The notes under the pieces are model-generated. The model was not told the origin of the DNA and did not search any database. It saw only the letters and a list, made by a program, of their open reading frames with translations. The position numbers were made by a program, and so were the translations under genes. Below are positions 33,772 through 46,712 of a stretch of DNA of 64,000 bases, in pieces (the first letter of the stretch is position 1; every line of letters begins with the position of its first letter). This DNA comes from Paragordius varius. Lineage: Eukaryota; Nematomorpha. The DNA lies in assembly GCA_964247055.1 (NCBI GenBank), contig OZ176056.1:2790001-2854000 (forward strand), read 5' to 3'.

Positions 33772-35734
33772 TTCATTTTATCCCCAGGGCCAAATCAATT
33801 ATCCAGGACCACTATAATATTTAATTCTTTCATTAATGACATAAAATATTTGATTATGAAATACACATATGCCTAGGCTCAATCAGAAAATTGGATTACA
33901 AAGCTTGCCTCAAGTCTGCAGGATAGATAAAAATTATCAAAATAACTTTCCTGGCTTTAGAAAAGTTGAGAATTTCGAAACGCAATAATATTAATTTGAG
34001 GTATATACATTTATATATTATACAAAGTGCTGTTTGTGGCCAAGATCTGTTGATAAAAAATCCGTAATATCAAGTGTGCCAAAATCCGGTGTGCGAAAAC
34101 CACAAAAAAACCACCATTTATTGCATTAATTGCTAAATATTTATTATTGTTTTTTTTGTATATTATGTAAACCTTTAAAAATGAATATTCACAGAATAAC
34201 ATGTTTCCTAATTTAGTATTTTGGCCTAATTTGAAAAACGATCTCACTTAATGGGTAGAGAATTGCAGGGCCTGACAATCCAACTGAACCAATCCTGAAA
34301 CTTAACCCTATCTGTGGAGTTTTAGGAGCGGCTTGGTATATATATATATATATTTATTGGCCCACCGCGGTTACTAGTCGTTAGTACTTATCGATAACGC
34401 CAAAGGGATTTCGATTTAGAGTATTCTTAATTGCCTGGGAAAACTTATTGCTAGTTTTGGATTTCCTTGTCAATTGTAACTGACAATGCCAGCTGTCGGT
34501 ATAAAAGAATTTGATAAAGCACATCTGCACCAAACCCTATTATCAAAGATCAACGTGATGGTAAAAGGAAAAACCTTGAAAATAAATATTTTTATACCAA
34601 AGCTAAATTAATGCATGTATATGAAGCATTATTCATATTTCTAGAGAACGGGTTTACATGCGCCAGAAATTCCTTCCGCTTTATTCATAAAACGTCAAGT
34701 TAAAAACCCTCTCTCATAAGTAAAGTCGACCCCAGTCGAATTTATGAACCATATATAGAACCGCACCGCGATTTTAGACTAACTTTTCTGTATAAAAAAT
34801 GAGTCGAGTAAGGGGTGGAGGCAGGGCATCATAGAAAAAGGATGACTTTTATCGTACGAAGATAAGGACAAGGAGGTAGTTAACCGAAAAACGCGTATCA
34901 GCTACCAAAAAGATAACATTATCTAAATGCGGATAGAGTTCCGGGTTACATAATGCATGTCTACGGGCAAATTCCTAGACCAATATCTGCAGTTGAAATC
35001 ACCCTTACCCGAAATACCCCAGGAAACTCAATGCAATTAAACCTGATATTGGGTCATACGACTGCTAGGCAATGTATTGTTAAGAAAAACCCCAAAACCG
35101 GAAAGAAAATCCCCTTTACGCAAGTGTCCCGATAGAATAAACGGGGGAAAATATAAGATTAATACCCACATGCGTTTGTAGATAGATATAATGGTGTTCG
35201 CTAGATCAGGCAAACTCAATTGTTTTTATGTTTTACTTTTTATTCTTTTTGGATTGAGACGATTATGATTATTTTTTTAAGGATGTATTCGTATTTTTAT
35301 GTTATTTTTATATAACTATTGATTCGTGTTGTATAATTAATAATGCAATACTATGATACATTAAAACCATATTCTAAGATCTATCGGAGTCAAAAACTCA
35401 GGTGATGATATAAATAATAGGGGATTTGTGAAATATCGGTTGGTTTTAAACGTGCTGAATCAACATCTAATCAGAAATCAGAAAAACAGAACAATAGGTT
35501 TATATCCAGCACATCTAACCGAACAAACTGGCGAAAATACAACCAAATAACAACAGATCGACATGATCTGTGCTATAGCAACACAAACATCCTTTTTTCT
35601 CTATAATAATTCAAATGAATATATTATAATTTATTTCATGATTTTTATCTATAGATGATTATATATTATGAAAGATGCGTTAACAAAATAAGTCAGGAAT
35701 AAATTGATGTAAAGATATAAACATTAAATTAAAA
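33772..35734. other. Spacer with a higher-GC island
   Basis: From about 34,255 to 35,200 the base composition is visibly less AT-rich than around it (for example GGCCCACCGCGGTTAC near 34,360 and AGGGGTGGAGGCAGGGC near 34,812). Translations show hydrophilic stretches (PGNSMQLNLILGHTTARQC, KNPKTGKKIPF) without a family I can name. It may be an old mobile element remnant. A short AT run sits at 34,336-34,353. Confidence 0.4.
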
Positions 35735-37090
35735 TTAAGCTGCATTAGGCTTGACATAGCGTCCAACAAACAAAGGAGTATCTTCATAAGCTATAACATA
35801 GATGAAAGGTCTATTGAATACAAATTGACTGGAAACACCAAATCTGTTTCCCAATTCAGAAACTGTAACACTTGCTCCTTCGGTACCGTTAACCGTGGTT
35901 TTCAATACATTGTGATGGATAATGGAGCTTATCTCAAGAGCCTTGCCTGACTTTCTTACTTTATCCATTTTGCTACATTGAGAAATCAAAAAAGTTATAG
36001 ATAATAGAACCAAAATAGGGAATAAATTTTTATAATAAAACAAAAATTACTCTTTATGGCATTTCAATTGATTGGACAATAGTTTAAGCATGTCATATCT
36101 GCTCTGCTCGTCTAAAGCCGGTATTTTTACACCTTCAGAATTCAGTTTGGTGGCTTCTTTCACCCATTCTTTGATTTGAGGTATTATGTTTTGGTTAAGT
36201 TTGGCCTGTACATCAGTAAAATTAGTGGTCTCTGGTTGAATCGCATAAAATTTATATTTGGGATCAGTGTATGGCAATTCTAATATGATGGAATCGTGTT
36301 TCGTTGCATTGTATAATGTTGTATTCCTTTCTGTCGACAACATTTTGACCTGGGTTTTCGTTTTATCCAATGATGTAAAAAGTTCATATGTTCTAATATA
36401 AAAATCATATAATTAAACGCAAAAAGAAAGAGTAAAAAGTATAATATTTATATGTAATATGTATTTACATCTCATTAAAGGGATTGAGCCAGGTAGCATT
36501 GAAATACATGGCAGAGATTAGGAGGGCTTTCGCATCTCCACTCAAGTTTTCCACAACTTTTTCGATTTTACCGTGAGTTAGATTTGAAACTTTCCAATTA
36601 ATTTGGCTTACAGTATTAGGGGTACTGAACGAAACCTTTTCTACCGAACCATTTAAACTTTTAACATCCATCTCATAATTAGAGCTTAATTCTTCTTGAC
36701 TATCAACATACAGAAGATTAGCTAATTCCATTGTTGCGGATTTACTGCTTGTGGTTGTCGGTGAGCCCATAGACCTTAAAAAAGTTTGAACATCCTCACT
36801 AAATTTGGTTTGTTGGCTAAAATTGGATTCGGACATGAACTTCCTTTGGTTAGCAAAGCTAGATTTGCATATAACGTGATTGGAGACTTTAAAACATTAG
36901 TTTGAGTAGAGTCATCAAAGTATTTTAAACCATCTTCCAAATTTTTCAACTCTGAATTTTCTGTTTCAGGAGTCAAATGCGACGGATTTGATGATAAGGA
37001 TGATGGTAAAGCATTATAATGATAAATTAAGCAAGTAAGAAATAAAAGAGATTGGATAAAGGAAAGGGCTTGCATAGAGTATTTAATCAT
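35735..37090 (-). CDS. Serpin B (secreted serine-protease inhibitor)
   Basis: Minus-strand serpin of about 400 residues, the usual family length, in three clear exons. Exon 37,090-36,469: start MIKYSMQALSF with a hydrophobic signal peptide, then VLKSPITLYANLALL, MELANLLYVDSQEEL and ALLISAMYFNATWLNPF. Exon 36,392-36,051: IILELPYTDPKYKFYAIQP. Exon 35,972-35,735: reactive-loop hinge NGTEGASVTVSELGNRFG and FNRPFIYVIAYEDTPLFVGRY. Introns are 76 and 78 nt with GT-AG borders that join the frame exactly. Counting from the hinge, P1 is Arg and P1' Phe; counting back from NRPF, P1 could be Phe. One frame change near 36,840 (after LLTKGSS) is not explained by a canonical intron, so a base error or a lesion is possible. 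It faces serpin A tail to tail and shares its intron positions. Confidence 0.85.
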
Positions 37091-38034
37091 TTTGAGATAG
37101 GTAAGTTGATGGATGAAAAATAAATTTGTGTTAATTGTTAGATTTTTTAGGGGGTTTATATAGTTTTAAATTAGCAAAGTCATATGTAAGTATTTACGTT
37201 GTTTAAAATTACAAGAATTTTGCTTATGTAAAACGTTCGTTTAATATTACTAATAAGATAGTCTTGTTATTTATTTACATAAGCGAGTGATTTACTGATA
37301 AAATTTCAACTAACGTATAAATTTGTATTATTTTTAAATGTAAATGATTTAGCAATTCTGGGTATTTTTATTACGAACAACAAAAACATGGATATTCTGC
37401 GAATAATCATACTAAATTTGCGTCAATCAGTAATAATAATAAAATAATTTAACATGTAGTATTAATGAGTCATTTAAAACAACATAAGGACCATTTTATG
37501 CATTTATTCGTAAATTGGAAATTTGCGCCGATTTGAGAAGTATAATAATAATTTATACTGTTTGTTGATTAATTTGCAATTCTAATATATTATGAAGGAA
37601 TTGGACAAATAACCAAAATATGCTATCAAATTAAAATGATATATGAACCATCCCTTATTTTAAACTCTATGCAAAATGTGTTGGTTAAAAACACTCTGTT
37701 AGTACTACTTGACTCTGGATTTTAGAGTTGTATGCTTTATGTTATTAAAAAATTCAATAGGAAGCATATTTAAGTATACGATTTTGATGCCTTTGAATTT
37801 ATTAATTCGAAAAAACGGTTTCCTGCAAACTTATTTTATATAAAAAAAAGTCAATGCTTTCAGGGGTGCCCATACAAATCACTTCGTGGGGTGCACTCAT
37901 TATATATTGTAAAAACATATTTTTATGATTTCATACATAATACAATATTATCATTGTTTTTTATTAGTGCCAATATTTTAGAATGTCAGTAAACTTGTTA
38001 AAGTTATAAGATTTTAAAAATAGCATGTTATGTA
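37091..38034. other. Upstream region of serpin B
   Basis: Promoter side of serpin B, extremely AT-rich, with no recognisable gene or repeat. Near 37,140 on the plus strand lies a GGGGGTTTATATAG stretch whose complement places a TATA-like CTATATAA about 65 nt upstream of the first ATG of serpin B. Confidence 0.35.
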
Positions 38035-40190
38035 CAGGGGCGTACCGATGGGGGGGCAAGGGGATGCATCATGCCCCGGGCGCCGTTATTTAGGGGCGCC
38101 TAAATGATTTTTTTAAATTAAATTTAAATTATGCAAAAATAATAACAACTTTCAAGTAAAATTCTTCAGCAACATAGGTAATCTGTAAAATAATATCAAA
38201 ATTATATAAATGAGATCAAGATCAAGCAAAAAACAACTTTCATTATTCCCTTCAACATTTGCAAACTTATTTTTTCGCTTTAAAAACGTTTCTTTCTCAC
38301 GCCCATATTGTTAATTCTTTTATTGCCTTTAATTAAATTATTTTAACTTGTCGCTCTGTTGTACACTTGCTGGCTTAAGTAAACTTACTCAATTTCGTTT
38401 AGCTTACAAGTCAACTGCGACTTTTTTATCACCCCACCCCTTATCTCTTTATAATTTATGATTGCATTTCCATTTTACAAATACCCAATTTCATTTATTT
38501 AAATCCCCAAGATCAATCCATCTCTAAGGTAGGTTTTATTACTAACATAGCCTTGTTTTTTTTATAATTACATTTACTTTCATCATATATTATCTATGTC
38601 TAAACTCAGCGGTTACGCAAATAGGAAACGAAAAATCAAGGAAGAGAATAAAACAAATAAAATGCGAATGCGTATGAATTCTTATTTAACGAAAATATCT
38701 GACCCTAACATTGAAAAAGTGTATGCGACACAAACATAACGGTAATAACTTAAATACACCTGAAACCCTAGTTATTGATCCAATAAATAGATATAAAACT
38801 ACAAATATATCATTGTAATTCCAAGCGCTATACCTACAGAGTTTAATGATGTCGCCTTTTTGTAATAATAATGTCCCTCCCGTAATATTTAATCAGCTTC
38901 ACACAATAATGATTCTTCGTGGATCTCAAGTATATCAAAATAAATGCCATCTCTTTGAAATCATCGTTCAATGCCTCAATCTTGGTTTTTTCGACGTGTA
39001 AAAAAAGGATTTGAAGTTGAGAAGTCTTGGCTTTTATATTTACCAAAGAACAGATCTGAGTATTGTTATAAATGCCTACTTTTTGATCGATCTTATTATA
39101 TGAAATATTGGCCTGCATAAAATATCTAATCAACCAAAATCTCCCTGAGGCCGTGTTGCAAGTTTAATGTATCTAGATGACTCAGCACCAAATCCTGGAA
39201 ATCTCTATCTTTACTAAAATTGCTCATTTTGACACAAATAATGGGAGAACACATGAGAAATATTGAATTTTTTAACGCTTTATCCTATGTTTTATTCAAA
39301 AAACGAGTTTATACATCTTTTAGCTTCAGGAGTTAAAGCAAAATTGATTAATGACATAAGCAAAGTAAATATTTTGAACTAATATTTGATTCAACGCCAG
39401 ATATAGGGCACCGAGAACAAACTCAAGTTGCCAGATAGGTGTTAATTGATTATGAGAAAAAGAAAGTTGTCATAAAGGAATCCTTTATGGGTTTTTTTCC
39501 AGTTATTCAACAAAGTTGCATTGTCGATTGAAAATGTAATTTTAGAAAATTTAAATATGGATAATATTCAGTTATCAAATTGTAGATCTCCAATGCTATG
39601 ATAATGCAGCTGTGATGTCGGGTCACATTTCAGGCGTTTAACAAAGAATTAGGAAATAAAGCAATATTTGTCAATTGTTACAATCATTCCTTAAATTTAG
39701 TAGGAGTCACGGTAGCAAAAAGATGTTATTGTTGTAACGTGTTTGGGACTAATTAAAAATATCCATCTTTTTTATTCAACTATTAGATGAGACCTATTAA
39801 AAAATAAACTAAAAAACTATTAAGCGTGAGTCTGAAAGCCCGATGGATTGCTAGAATTCAAGCACTCAATGCCATTGAGGGAAGAGATGATTTGATAGAG
39901 CTCTTAAAGAATTAAGTAAAAATATTTCAAATACTAGTATAACAAGAAGTGAGGCATCCATTTTACTTCAATGTGTTTTAAATTTTAATTTTTATCATTT
40001 TTCTGGCATCAAATATTTGTAATCGATAGGGTTCAACATAGATTGCAAGATCTTAAAATTAATTTTGATAAAGCATTTAAGGGCGATATTTTTTTACTAA
40101 ATTGTTTTATTGATTTTCAAAAAGAGAAGGGGGGAGGGGGCGCCATAAGTGTTTTATGCCCCGGGCGCCGCAAATGCTCGTACGCCACTG
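38035..40190 (+). mobile_element. Decayed ZMYM/DUF4371-type hAT, uninterrupted sister copy
   Basis: Ends CAGGGGCGTACCGATG and GCTCGTACGCCACTG (imperfect inverted repeats) with target duplication GTTATGTA (38,027-38,034) and GTTATGTC (40,191-40,198). The 2,156-bp element carries an N-terminal transposase start MSKLSGYANRKRKIKEE at 38,596 and, in broken frames, LLASGVKAKLINDI, DSTPDIGHREQTQVA (about 39,400) and VMSGHISGV (about 39,620). These match the DUF4371/ZMYM-type hAT family (DSTPDISH, NMSGKYNG). Several breaks, so dead. It is valuable because it lacks both insertions that split its relative at 22.5-28.8 kb. Confidence 0.88.
38596..38739 (+). pseudogene. N-terminal piece of the ZMYM-type hAT transposase
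   Basis: 47 codons from an ATG that fits the family start: a basic SGYANRKRKIKEENK segment followed by LTKISDPN, comparable to the (S)GAQ(K)RKKKKE...LTKYF start of ZMYM1-like hAT transposases. It stops at 38,737-38,739, after which the frame is lost. Confidence 0.6.
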
Positions 40191-42749
40191 GTTATGTCAA
40201 TTATGGAAGAAAGCAAGTTTAATCATACTTTTTGGAGCGAAAATTTTTAAACTATTTTGGCACCATGAAAAGTTATAAGCTAGTCTTAAGCCATAATTAA
40301 GACAGAAAAAATGGTTATATTTTTATAGACTAATTTTAAAGCTCATAATCTACAGAACGATCCTTACATTCGAGTTATTTTATATTTTAGAATCATTATT
40401 TTGAAGTGCAATTTTTTATGCGTTTAACACTTAATTACCTTTTAACTTTTTTGTCAAGTTTACTTTTGGTGTGGTTTATAGCGAACAATATCGTAAATAA
40501 ATTACAGCTTTGAAAGTTATTTTAAAAATGTATTTTTCAATTGTTCTCATGTATTAGATAAAAAAGCTATTTTTACAGTTTTGTGACTTATAGAGCCTAA
40601 AATTGGGACAGCTTTAAAACACCATTGAAACGAACAGCTGATATTAAAATCAATAACAAGTTTTTGCTGGTAAAATGTAGCCTGAAAGCCTCTTAAAGTT
40701 AATTATTTTTATTTTGTAATTTATACATTTGTTTATCCGGTTGCATTAGCGATTTAAATAAAATAAAAAGTGGCAAAAAAAAGATAAGTTTTTTACATTT
40801 AAAAAAAATATATGTTCCTACTAAAGAAAGCATATTAATTCATCTTACCTTAAAAACTTTTTACTATAAAATTTCAAACTTCGGGATATGGATACCTTAA
40901 AAGTTAATGGAGTGTTAGCTCATTCTAATTCTACATATTAATACAAAACATATGATATAATTATGCCTGGGATCGTCAACGACAATCCAAGGACATAGCA
41001 TGATTTAGTGTTTTTATACCGCATCTGTTTTTGGCGATTTATATTTTCTAATATTTGTAGCGTAGTAATCCTCTTGTATCAGACCAATGCTATATGCAAA
41101 TCAAAAATTTTTTAATTCGCAAAATTATTTCAGAAATACTAATTGCTTATTTTTTTCAATATCGATTTGTAAAAATATACCCGACTTATTAACATATTTC
41201 ATAGGTTTGACACATAAAAATTGATTTATAATAGTATCTAAGAGCATTGCAATTATTGTCGATTATAATTAATTAAAGACGTTTTAATTTAAATTGTTTT
41301 TTTGGTTATTTTTGGTTTCATTGGGTAATTAATGCTTTTACTGCATTTTAACTAAGTATAAATTAGCAAACCACCGCATAACTTATTTTATACCAAAAAT
41401 TTCATTGGATTTAAACTATTGCCATTATGGTATAAGGGGTATACTAAACAAAGTTTATACAGTAAAAACTGAAATTATACGGTACGTAAAAATATAGACA
41501 AATATTTGGCTCTAAAAAACTAACCATATTTTTTTCACATGATTTATTTAAATTAACTCATTGTTTGAAATGGCAGAGTCTGAAATAGAGATATATATAT
41601 TACTAACTCAGTCAATTCTATATTTTACAATTGTCACTAAATAGCTTTTATAAGAAAAATTAAAGTTTTAAAAAGTAGAGTTGTCATTTAGATAATAATA
41701 CTTGTCTTTATATTTTACCTCCGTATAATTTCAATTTTTACTGTATTTTACACTAAATTAAAAACTATACAATTCGCATATGATACGTAATGATGATTGG
41801 AACGGTATGGAAACGTATTAATAATATATATATATAATTCGATGATGTCTATTACCTCAAAATTTTAAAACAAAAGGTTTGTTTTATAAAAAAATAATTA
41901 TATAACATTTGATGACGAAGTATATTTTAATCCAAATCGAATATAAAATATGTATTTATAATATCTTAGAATGTTTTTATACCGTTTCCATCCGTCAAAA
42001 TAGTATTAAGAACGCATCGACTTATCTCTAAAATTTAAATTTTTGAAAAAATTCAATTGAAAATTTAAGTTGATATTAATAGCACATATTGAATTTATCG
42101 CGCAGTCTTGGCATTTCTTTTATATTAATCTTTTTATGCTTTTATCCAGTTTATTATATATTTTAGGGATATTTTGTAGAATAAAATAAACCATTAAGCT
42201 TTCACCAAAAATCTTTATTTAGCAAAATGAGCTCCAATTTTGTCATTTCTTTATATAATGCATTTACCAAAAAAGTTAACGTTCTTAAATCACTGGCAAG
42301 AACTGAAACAAAATTAACCATGATAATCCTAATACATTTTCTTATCAGAATATATATATTTCATCAGGATATTTTTTTGTCGACACTGTGTATATTTATC
42401 TACATAATGAAAACGTATTAAATGTTAACCTGGGTAATATAACTACCCCCAAAAATAGAGATAAGTGTCATAAAAATAGAATCAGATATTATTAACCAAA
42501 TTTTATACTGATTTAATACACACTTTTTGAGGTAATTTTTTCTACCACAGCCCGATTTATGTTAAACAATTTAAGAGTAGATCCAATGTTTTATACAAGA
42601 ATTCTATGATTAGGTCATGATTCATAGAAAAATTAATTTAGATTTTTTGAAAGTTGAAAATTTAACAGTTATGTATTTTTTTAATTTATTTAGTTTATTT
42701 ATCTGGACATCCCCTTGAGGGAAAATTAAAAACCAAATAGATGATTTGA
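40191..42749. other. Intergenic, with interspersed repeat
   Basis: Bases 40,420-40,800 are the second copy of the unclassified repeat of 13,285-13,665. Around 42,090-42,110 a CGCGCAGTCTTGGCATTT motif recalls blocks in the gene A introns at about 2,440 and 6,055. No gene seen. A (TA)n run is at about 41,825. Confidence 0.45.
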
Positions 42750-44790
42750 TAGGACAACAAAAATGGAAAAGGTTCTTCATAAATGCTAAAACCAAGAAAA
42801 GTTGCGACTGCTCAAGCGATCATATTAATAACAACAATTAAAACGCACATGCTAAAACCCCGAAAGAATAAAAAAGAATACTAATACAATGTGGAACGAA
42901 TCCCTTTAGAATATAGGATAGAAGTAAACAATAGAAATTAATTACTAGGTAAGATAGAAATTATTCAGATAACCAATGGAATAGTATAAAAACAATAATT
43001 CACGAAACAGTACAAAAATATTAACCAAAGAAAAAACATTATATAAAAAAGGGTTATTAGATGACTGCATATTAATAATTGAAGAAAGAAGAAGAGTCAA
43101 GAAAAGTGACTCCAGAGACAGAAAAGGAAGGACCTGGATGAATACTGGAACGAACAATGCATGACTATTGAGGAAGCAAACAGAAAAGGCTTAAGTAATC
43201 CTCTGTTCCAAACCATCAGAAATATAACAAATCAATACCAACTTCCAAACATTAAAATTAAGGATGACGACGGAAATAGAAACTAAAGATGGGAAATTAC
43301 ACTAAACAGCTATATACTGCACGCCCAGGTACAACGATAGACAATATATATGGGGATGATGAGTTATGTATACTTGAAACAGAGGTAGTAAAGGCTTTAA
43401 ACGATACCAATAAAAGCCTGGGGAATAGACAATATTTTCTTGGAATTAAAAAGAGATATACAGATTTGAGTTTTACATAGATTGTGTCAGGATGTATGGG
43501 AGTCAGGTTGGCCAAAAGACTGGCAAACTTTACTGTTTATCCCAGTCTTTAAAAGAGAGATAAATCAAATTGCGAGAACTATAAAAACATAGCTCTCATT
43601 AGTCATGCAATTAAAATTTAATTTTATTAAGGATCATCCAGAACAGACTACACCAAGTGATAGCCAGGGAGATTCCAGATGTTAGGTTTTATGAAGGGAG
43701 TAGCACAAGAGATCACATCTCTAACATGAGACGCATAATTGAAACTTTTAAAAATTTCAAGTAAAGTTACTAATATGTTGTATTGATTATACCCAAGCTT
43801 TTGACTCGATTAACCATGTCCATTTATGGCGAATTTGGAATGGGAGTTATAGCAAAGCTTAAAACCTTGCTCAAAAATTTGTATGAAAACCAAAAAGCCC
43901 TAATACAAACCCCGGTAAGCAGAACCAACGAAATTTTAATACAGAAAGGTGTTAGACAAGGATGTTGCCTATCATCATACTTGTTTAATATTTGTAGAGA
44001 AATGATCATGAGAAAAATAGATGCAGCTACTAAAAGCCTGAGGATAGGAGGGCGAATGATTAACAATCTAAGCCCAGATGACACGACGCTGATCGCAGAT
44101 AATGTAGAATGTTTAGAGATTACGATAAGATTAGTAAGAGAAGAAAGCAAAAGATATGGATTAAACCTCATTCTTAAGAAAACCAAAGTTATGAGTTTAT
44201 TAGAAAATAAACCGAATATAACCATGAAGACACCCGAGAGATGCAGTAAATCAAATTCTATTAGGCTCTTTAATAGATATAAACGGCTCCTCCACGCCAG
44301 ATATTAAACGCCGCATAGCATTAGGGAAGTCAGCTGCAAACAATTTGACTAAACTATGGAAAAATATAGATTTCAATATGAAAACCAAAAAGAGAGTAAT
44401 GAAATGCATGGTTATTCCGGTAGCATCTTATGCTGTTGAAGGTCAGAATGATAAATAAAGGATTGCAGCATTTGAAATGTGAGGAAAGTATTAAATATTA
44501 CATGGTCAGAAAAGGCTAATTATATAACAGTAAGAGAAAAATTAAATATTAGGAGTCACTTAATGGAAGCTATAATAAAAAGAAGGTTAACGTACATTGG
44601 TCACATTTTAAAAAGTACATCTCTTGAGAAGGATTTTGGAAAAGTTGAAGGGTAAAGAAAAAAATAAAGACCAATGTTAAGATGATACTGTCAAGAAGGA
44701 GTCTGGTAGATGTATAAAAGTTGAAAGATATTGCATGGGAAGGAGACAAGTGGAAATAATTTGTCATTTTAATTTCCAAGGTTGAACTCG
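42750..44790 (+). pseudogene. 5'-truncated LINE (reverse transcriptase and C-terminus)
   Basis: A decayed non-LTR retrotransposon on the plus strand. Fragments in order match an endonuclease/RT-type LINE: an ERRRVKKSDSRDRKGR basic segment (43,085), MTIEEANRKGLSN (43,160) and IKIKDDDGNRN (43,255). Then come KAWGIDNIFLEL (43,415), the RT region IDYTQAFDSINH (43,785) and VRQGCCLSSYLFNI (43,950). The active-site area reads SPDDTTLIADN (44,070), with SP in place of the usual YA before DD. The typical C-terminal RRLTYIGHILKSTSLE segment (44,580) follows. The endonuclease domain is missing and stops and frame changes are many. The clade (CR1- or RTE-like) cannot be fixed by eye. Confidence 0.85.
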
Positions 44791-44994
44791 ATTTAGGAAT
44801 TAACTACCCAGCTAGTTTATCTATAATACTATTTAAATTATTAGCCTACTAGTTTCGACTTTAATAGAGAAACATATTCCAAAATGGATATCTAAGTTTT
44901 TAAACCTTAAACCAGGGGTTTCCAACACAAATAGCTTTAGGGGACATTGGATCAAAAAATCCAGCGGGCTGCATTCGCAAAATATATATGTGTG

Positions 44995-45251
44995 TGGATA
45001 GATTTGAATACATCAGTTAGCTAACCTTAGACTAGATAAATTTATATATCAGTTTTGAATACATTTTTGATGACCTTTTATCTTTGAAATAAACTATTGT
45101 ATCAATTTTGTTTTTAACCTGCACACGTTATTTTACTTTGGTTTAACATGTGAATAATATCACAAAAAGTATATAAACATCGCTATATAGTTTAGTTTTT
45201 GTATTTTATCTCAATAAATATTCTTGTTTTACGGTTTCTCGAGTCACCACA
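44995..45251 (+). repeat. 5' LTR
   Basis: Left LTR of the short Ty3-type fossil, ending CGAGTCACCACA. It is followed directly by TTTGGCGCGG, the likely primer-binding area. Confidence 0.85.
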
Positions 45252-46454
45252 TTTGGCGCGGTCGTTTTATATCATTACATTCGCGCATGGAGATTCTAAA
45301 GCATATGATCCCGCAACTAGCTTTGATAACTATATCGATTATATAAATAGAATGTTAACTGTGAAATTAAATTAAGGAGATGACGAAACAAAAAAACTTG
45401 TTATTGGCCTACATCAGTCTATCCCATATTGCAAAGTTGAAGAAGTTCTTTCCCGTATTGTTAGAAGTGGGGTGGGATGCTTTGGTAGCAGCTGGAAAAA
45501 AAATATTTGCTCCGACATACAATGTGTTTGCAGCCAGGTTCCAGTTTATGCAAATCCGGAGGAAAGCCACGGAATCAGTGATGGATTATTTGATTCGGAT
45601 AAAGGAATGTGCTGCCCGGTGCAACTTTGGGCAAGATACAATGCTAAGAATCAAGATTGGTTTGTTGGAGGATTTGAACTCAAAAGATTGGAAATAGATC
45701 TGTTCACGAAATTTCCAGATATGTACGATGGGAAACCTATTACGTTGGAGATGGTGGTAGAAATGGCAATGGCGCAGAAAAGGCGGATTGTTTGATTGAA
45801 TAGGGTTTTGACAATAAACAGGTGATGGTAATAAAAAATAAGTGTGAAAAATGTGGGTACGTCCATGCGATCAACTGGTGTCCCGCAAAGTGATAGTTAA
45901 GAAGATAATAATATTCGCATATGTGGTATTTTTAGAGTTATTGTTAACCCAAGTCAGGTTCCTGTCGATCATTTGATTCCAACGTTAGATCATTTAGTGT
46001 TTAAAATCGGGCAGGAAATAGTTTTAACGACCTTAGAAATAAAAGAAGCTTACTGGCAATAGCCCATCCACCTCTTGAGTTAGAAAAACACCCTCATAAC
46101 AATTAGAGGACGACATAATACCCAATCAAGTCTTTACACCGGACGAAGAAGTGAACATAAAGAATGAAATCGATTCGGGGTGGAGCAAAGGTTCAATTTT
46201 GGAGAGAACAGGGGTAGTCTCGTACACGGTTAAAGATGGAAATCGAACCCTTCGCAATCCTGTAGATCAATTACGGCCGACCGGTGTCGAGAACGGCGGA
46301 GAGGGGGATAATAATTTAACGATAAACCAAACAGATGAATGTATTACAACCAATGATCGGGAGGTGGGGGAGGAACAAAACAAAGAAAAAGAAAACGAGA
46401 AAGACACCCAAGTTGAAATGAAAACGGATCGGCTCGGATTCGGATAATGAGATA

Positions 46455-46712
46455 TGATAGATTTGAACATCAGTTAGCTAACCTAAGACTAGATAAATTT
46501 ATATATTAGTTTTAAATTCATTTTTGATGACCGTTTATATTTAAATTAAACTATTTTATCAATTTTGAATTTAACCTGCACACGTTATTTTACCTTGGTT
46601 TAACATGCAAATATTATATCCAAAAAAAGTATATAAACATCGCTTATATAGTTTAGTTTTTGTATTTTATCTCAATAAATATTCTTGTTTTACGGTTTCT
46701 CGAGTCACCACA
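46455..46712 (+). repeat. 3' LTR
   Basis: Right LTR of the short Ty3-type fossil, with the same CGAGTCACCACA end as the left LTR. Confidence 0.85.

Larger units (their letters stand above)
44995..46712 (+). mobile_element. Ty3/gypsy-type LTR element fossil, short form
   Basis: A fossil LTR retrotransposon of about 1.7 kb. Its two LTRs of about 257 bp (44,995-45,251 and 46,455-46,712) start TG and end CACCACA, and each contains a TATATAA-type promoter and AATAAA. By eye they differ at roughly 20 positions, about 8 percent, so the insertion is not recent. Between them only a gag-like part (about 45,380-45,790) and a pol-end-like part (about 46,150-46,445) are recognisable, so it is broken. The gag resembles that of the fossil at 13.8-15.9 kb. 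It is inserted in a hAT-like MITE. Confidence 0.88.
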
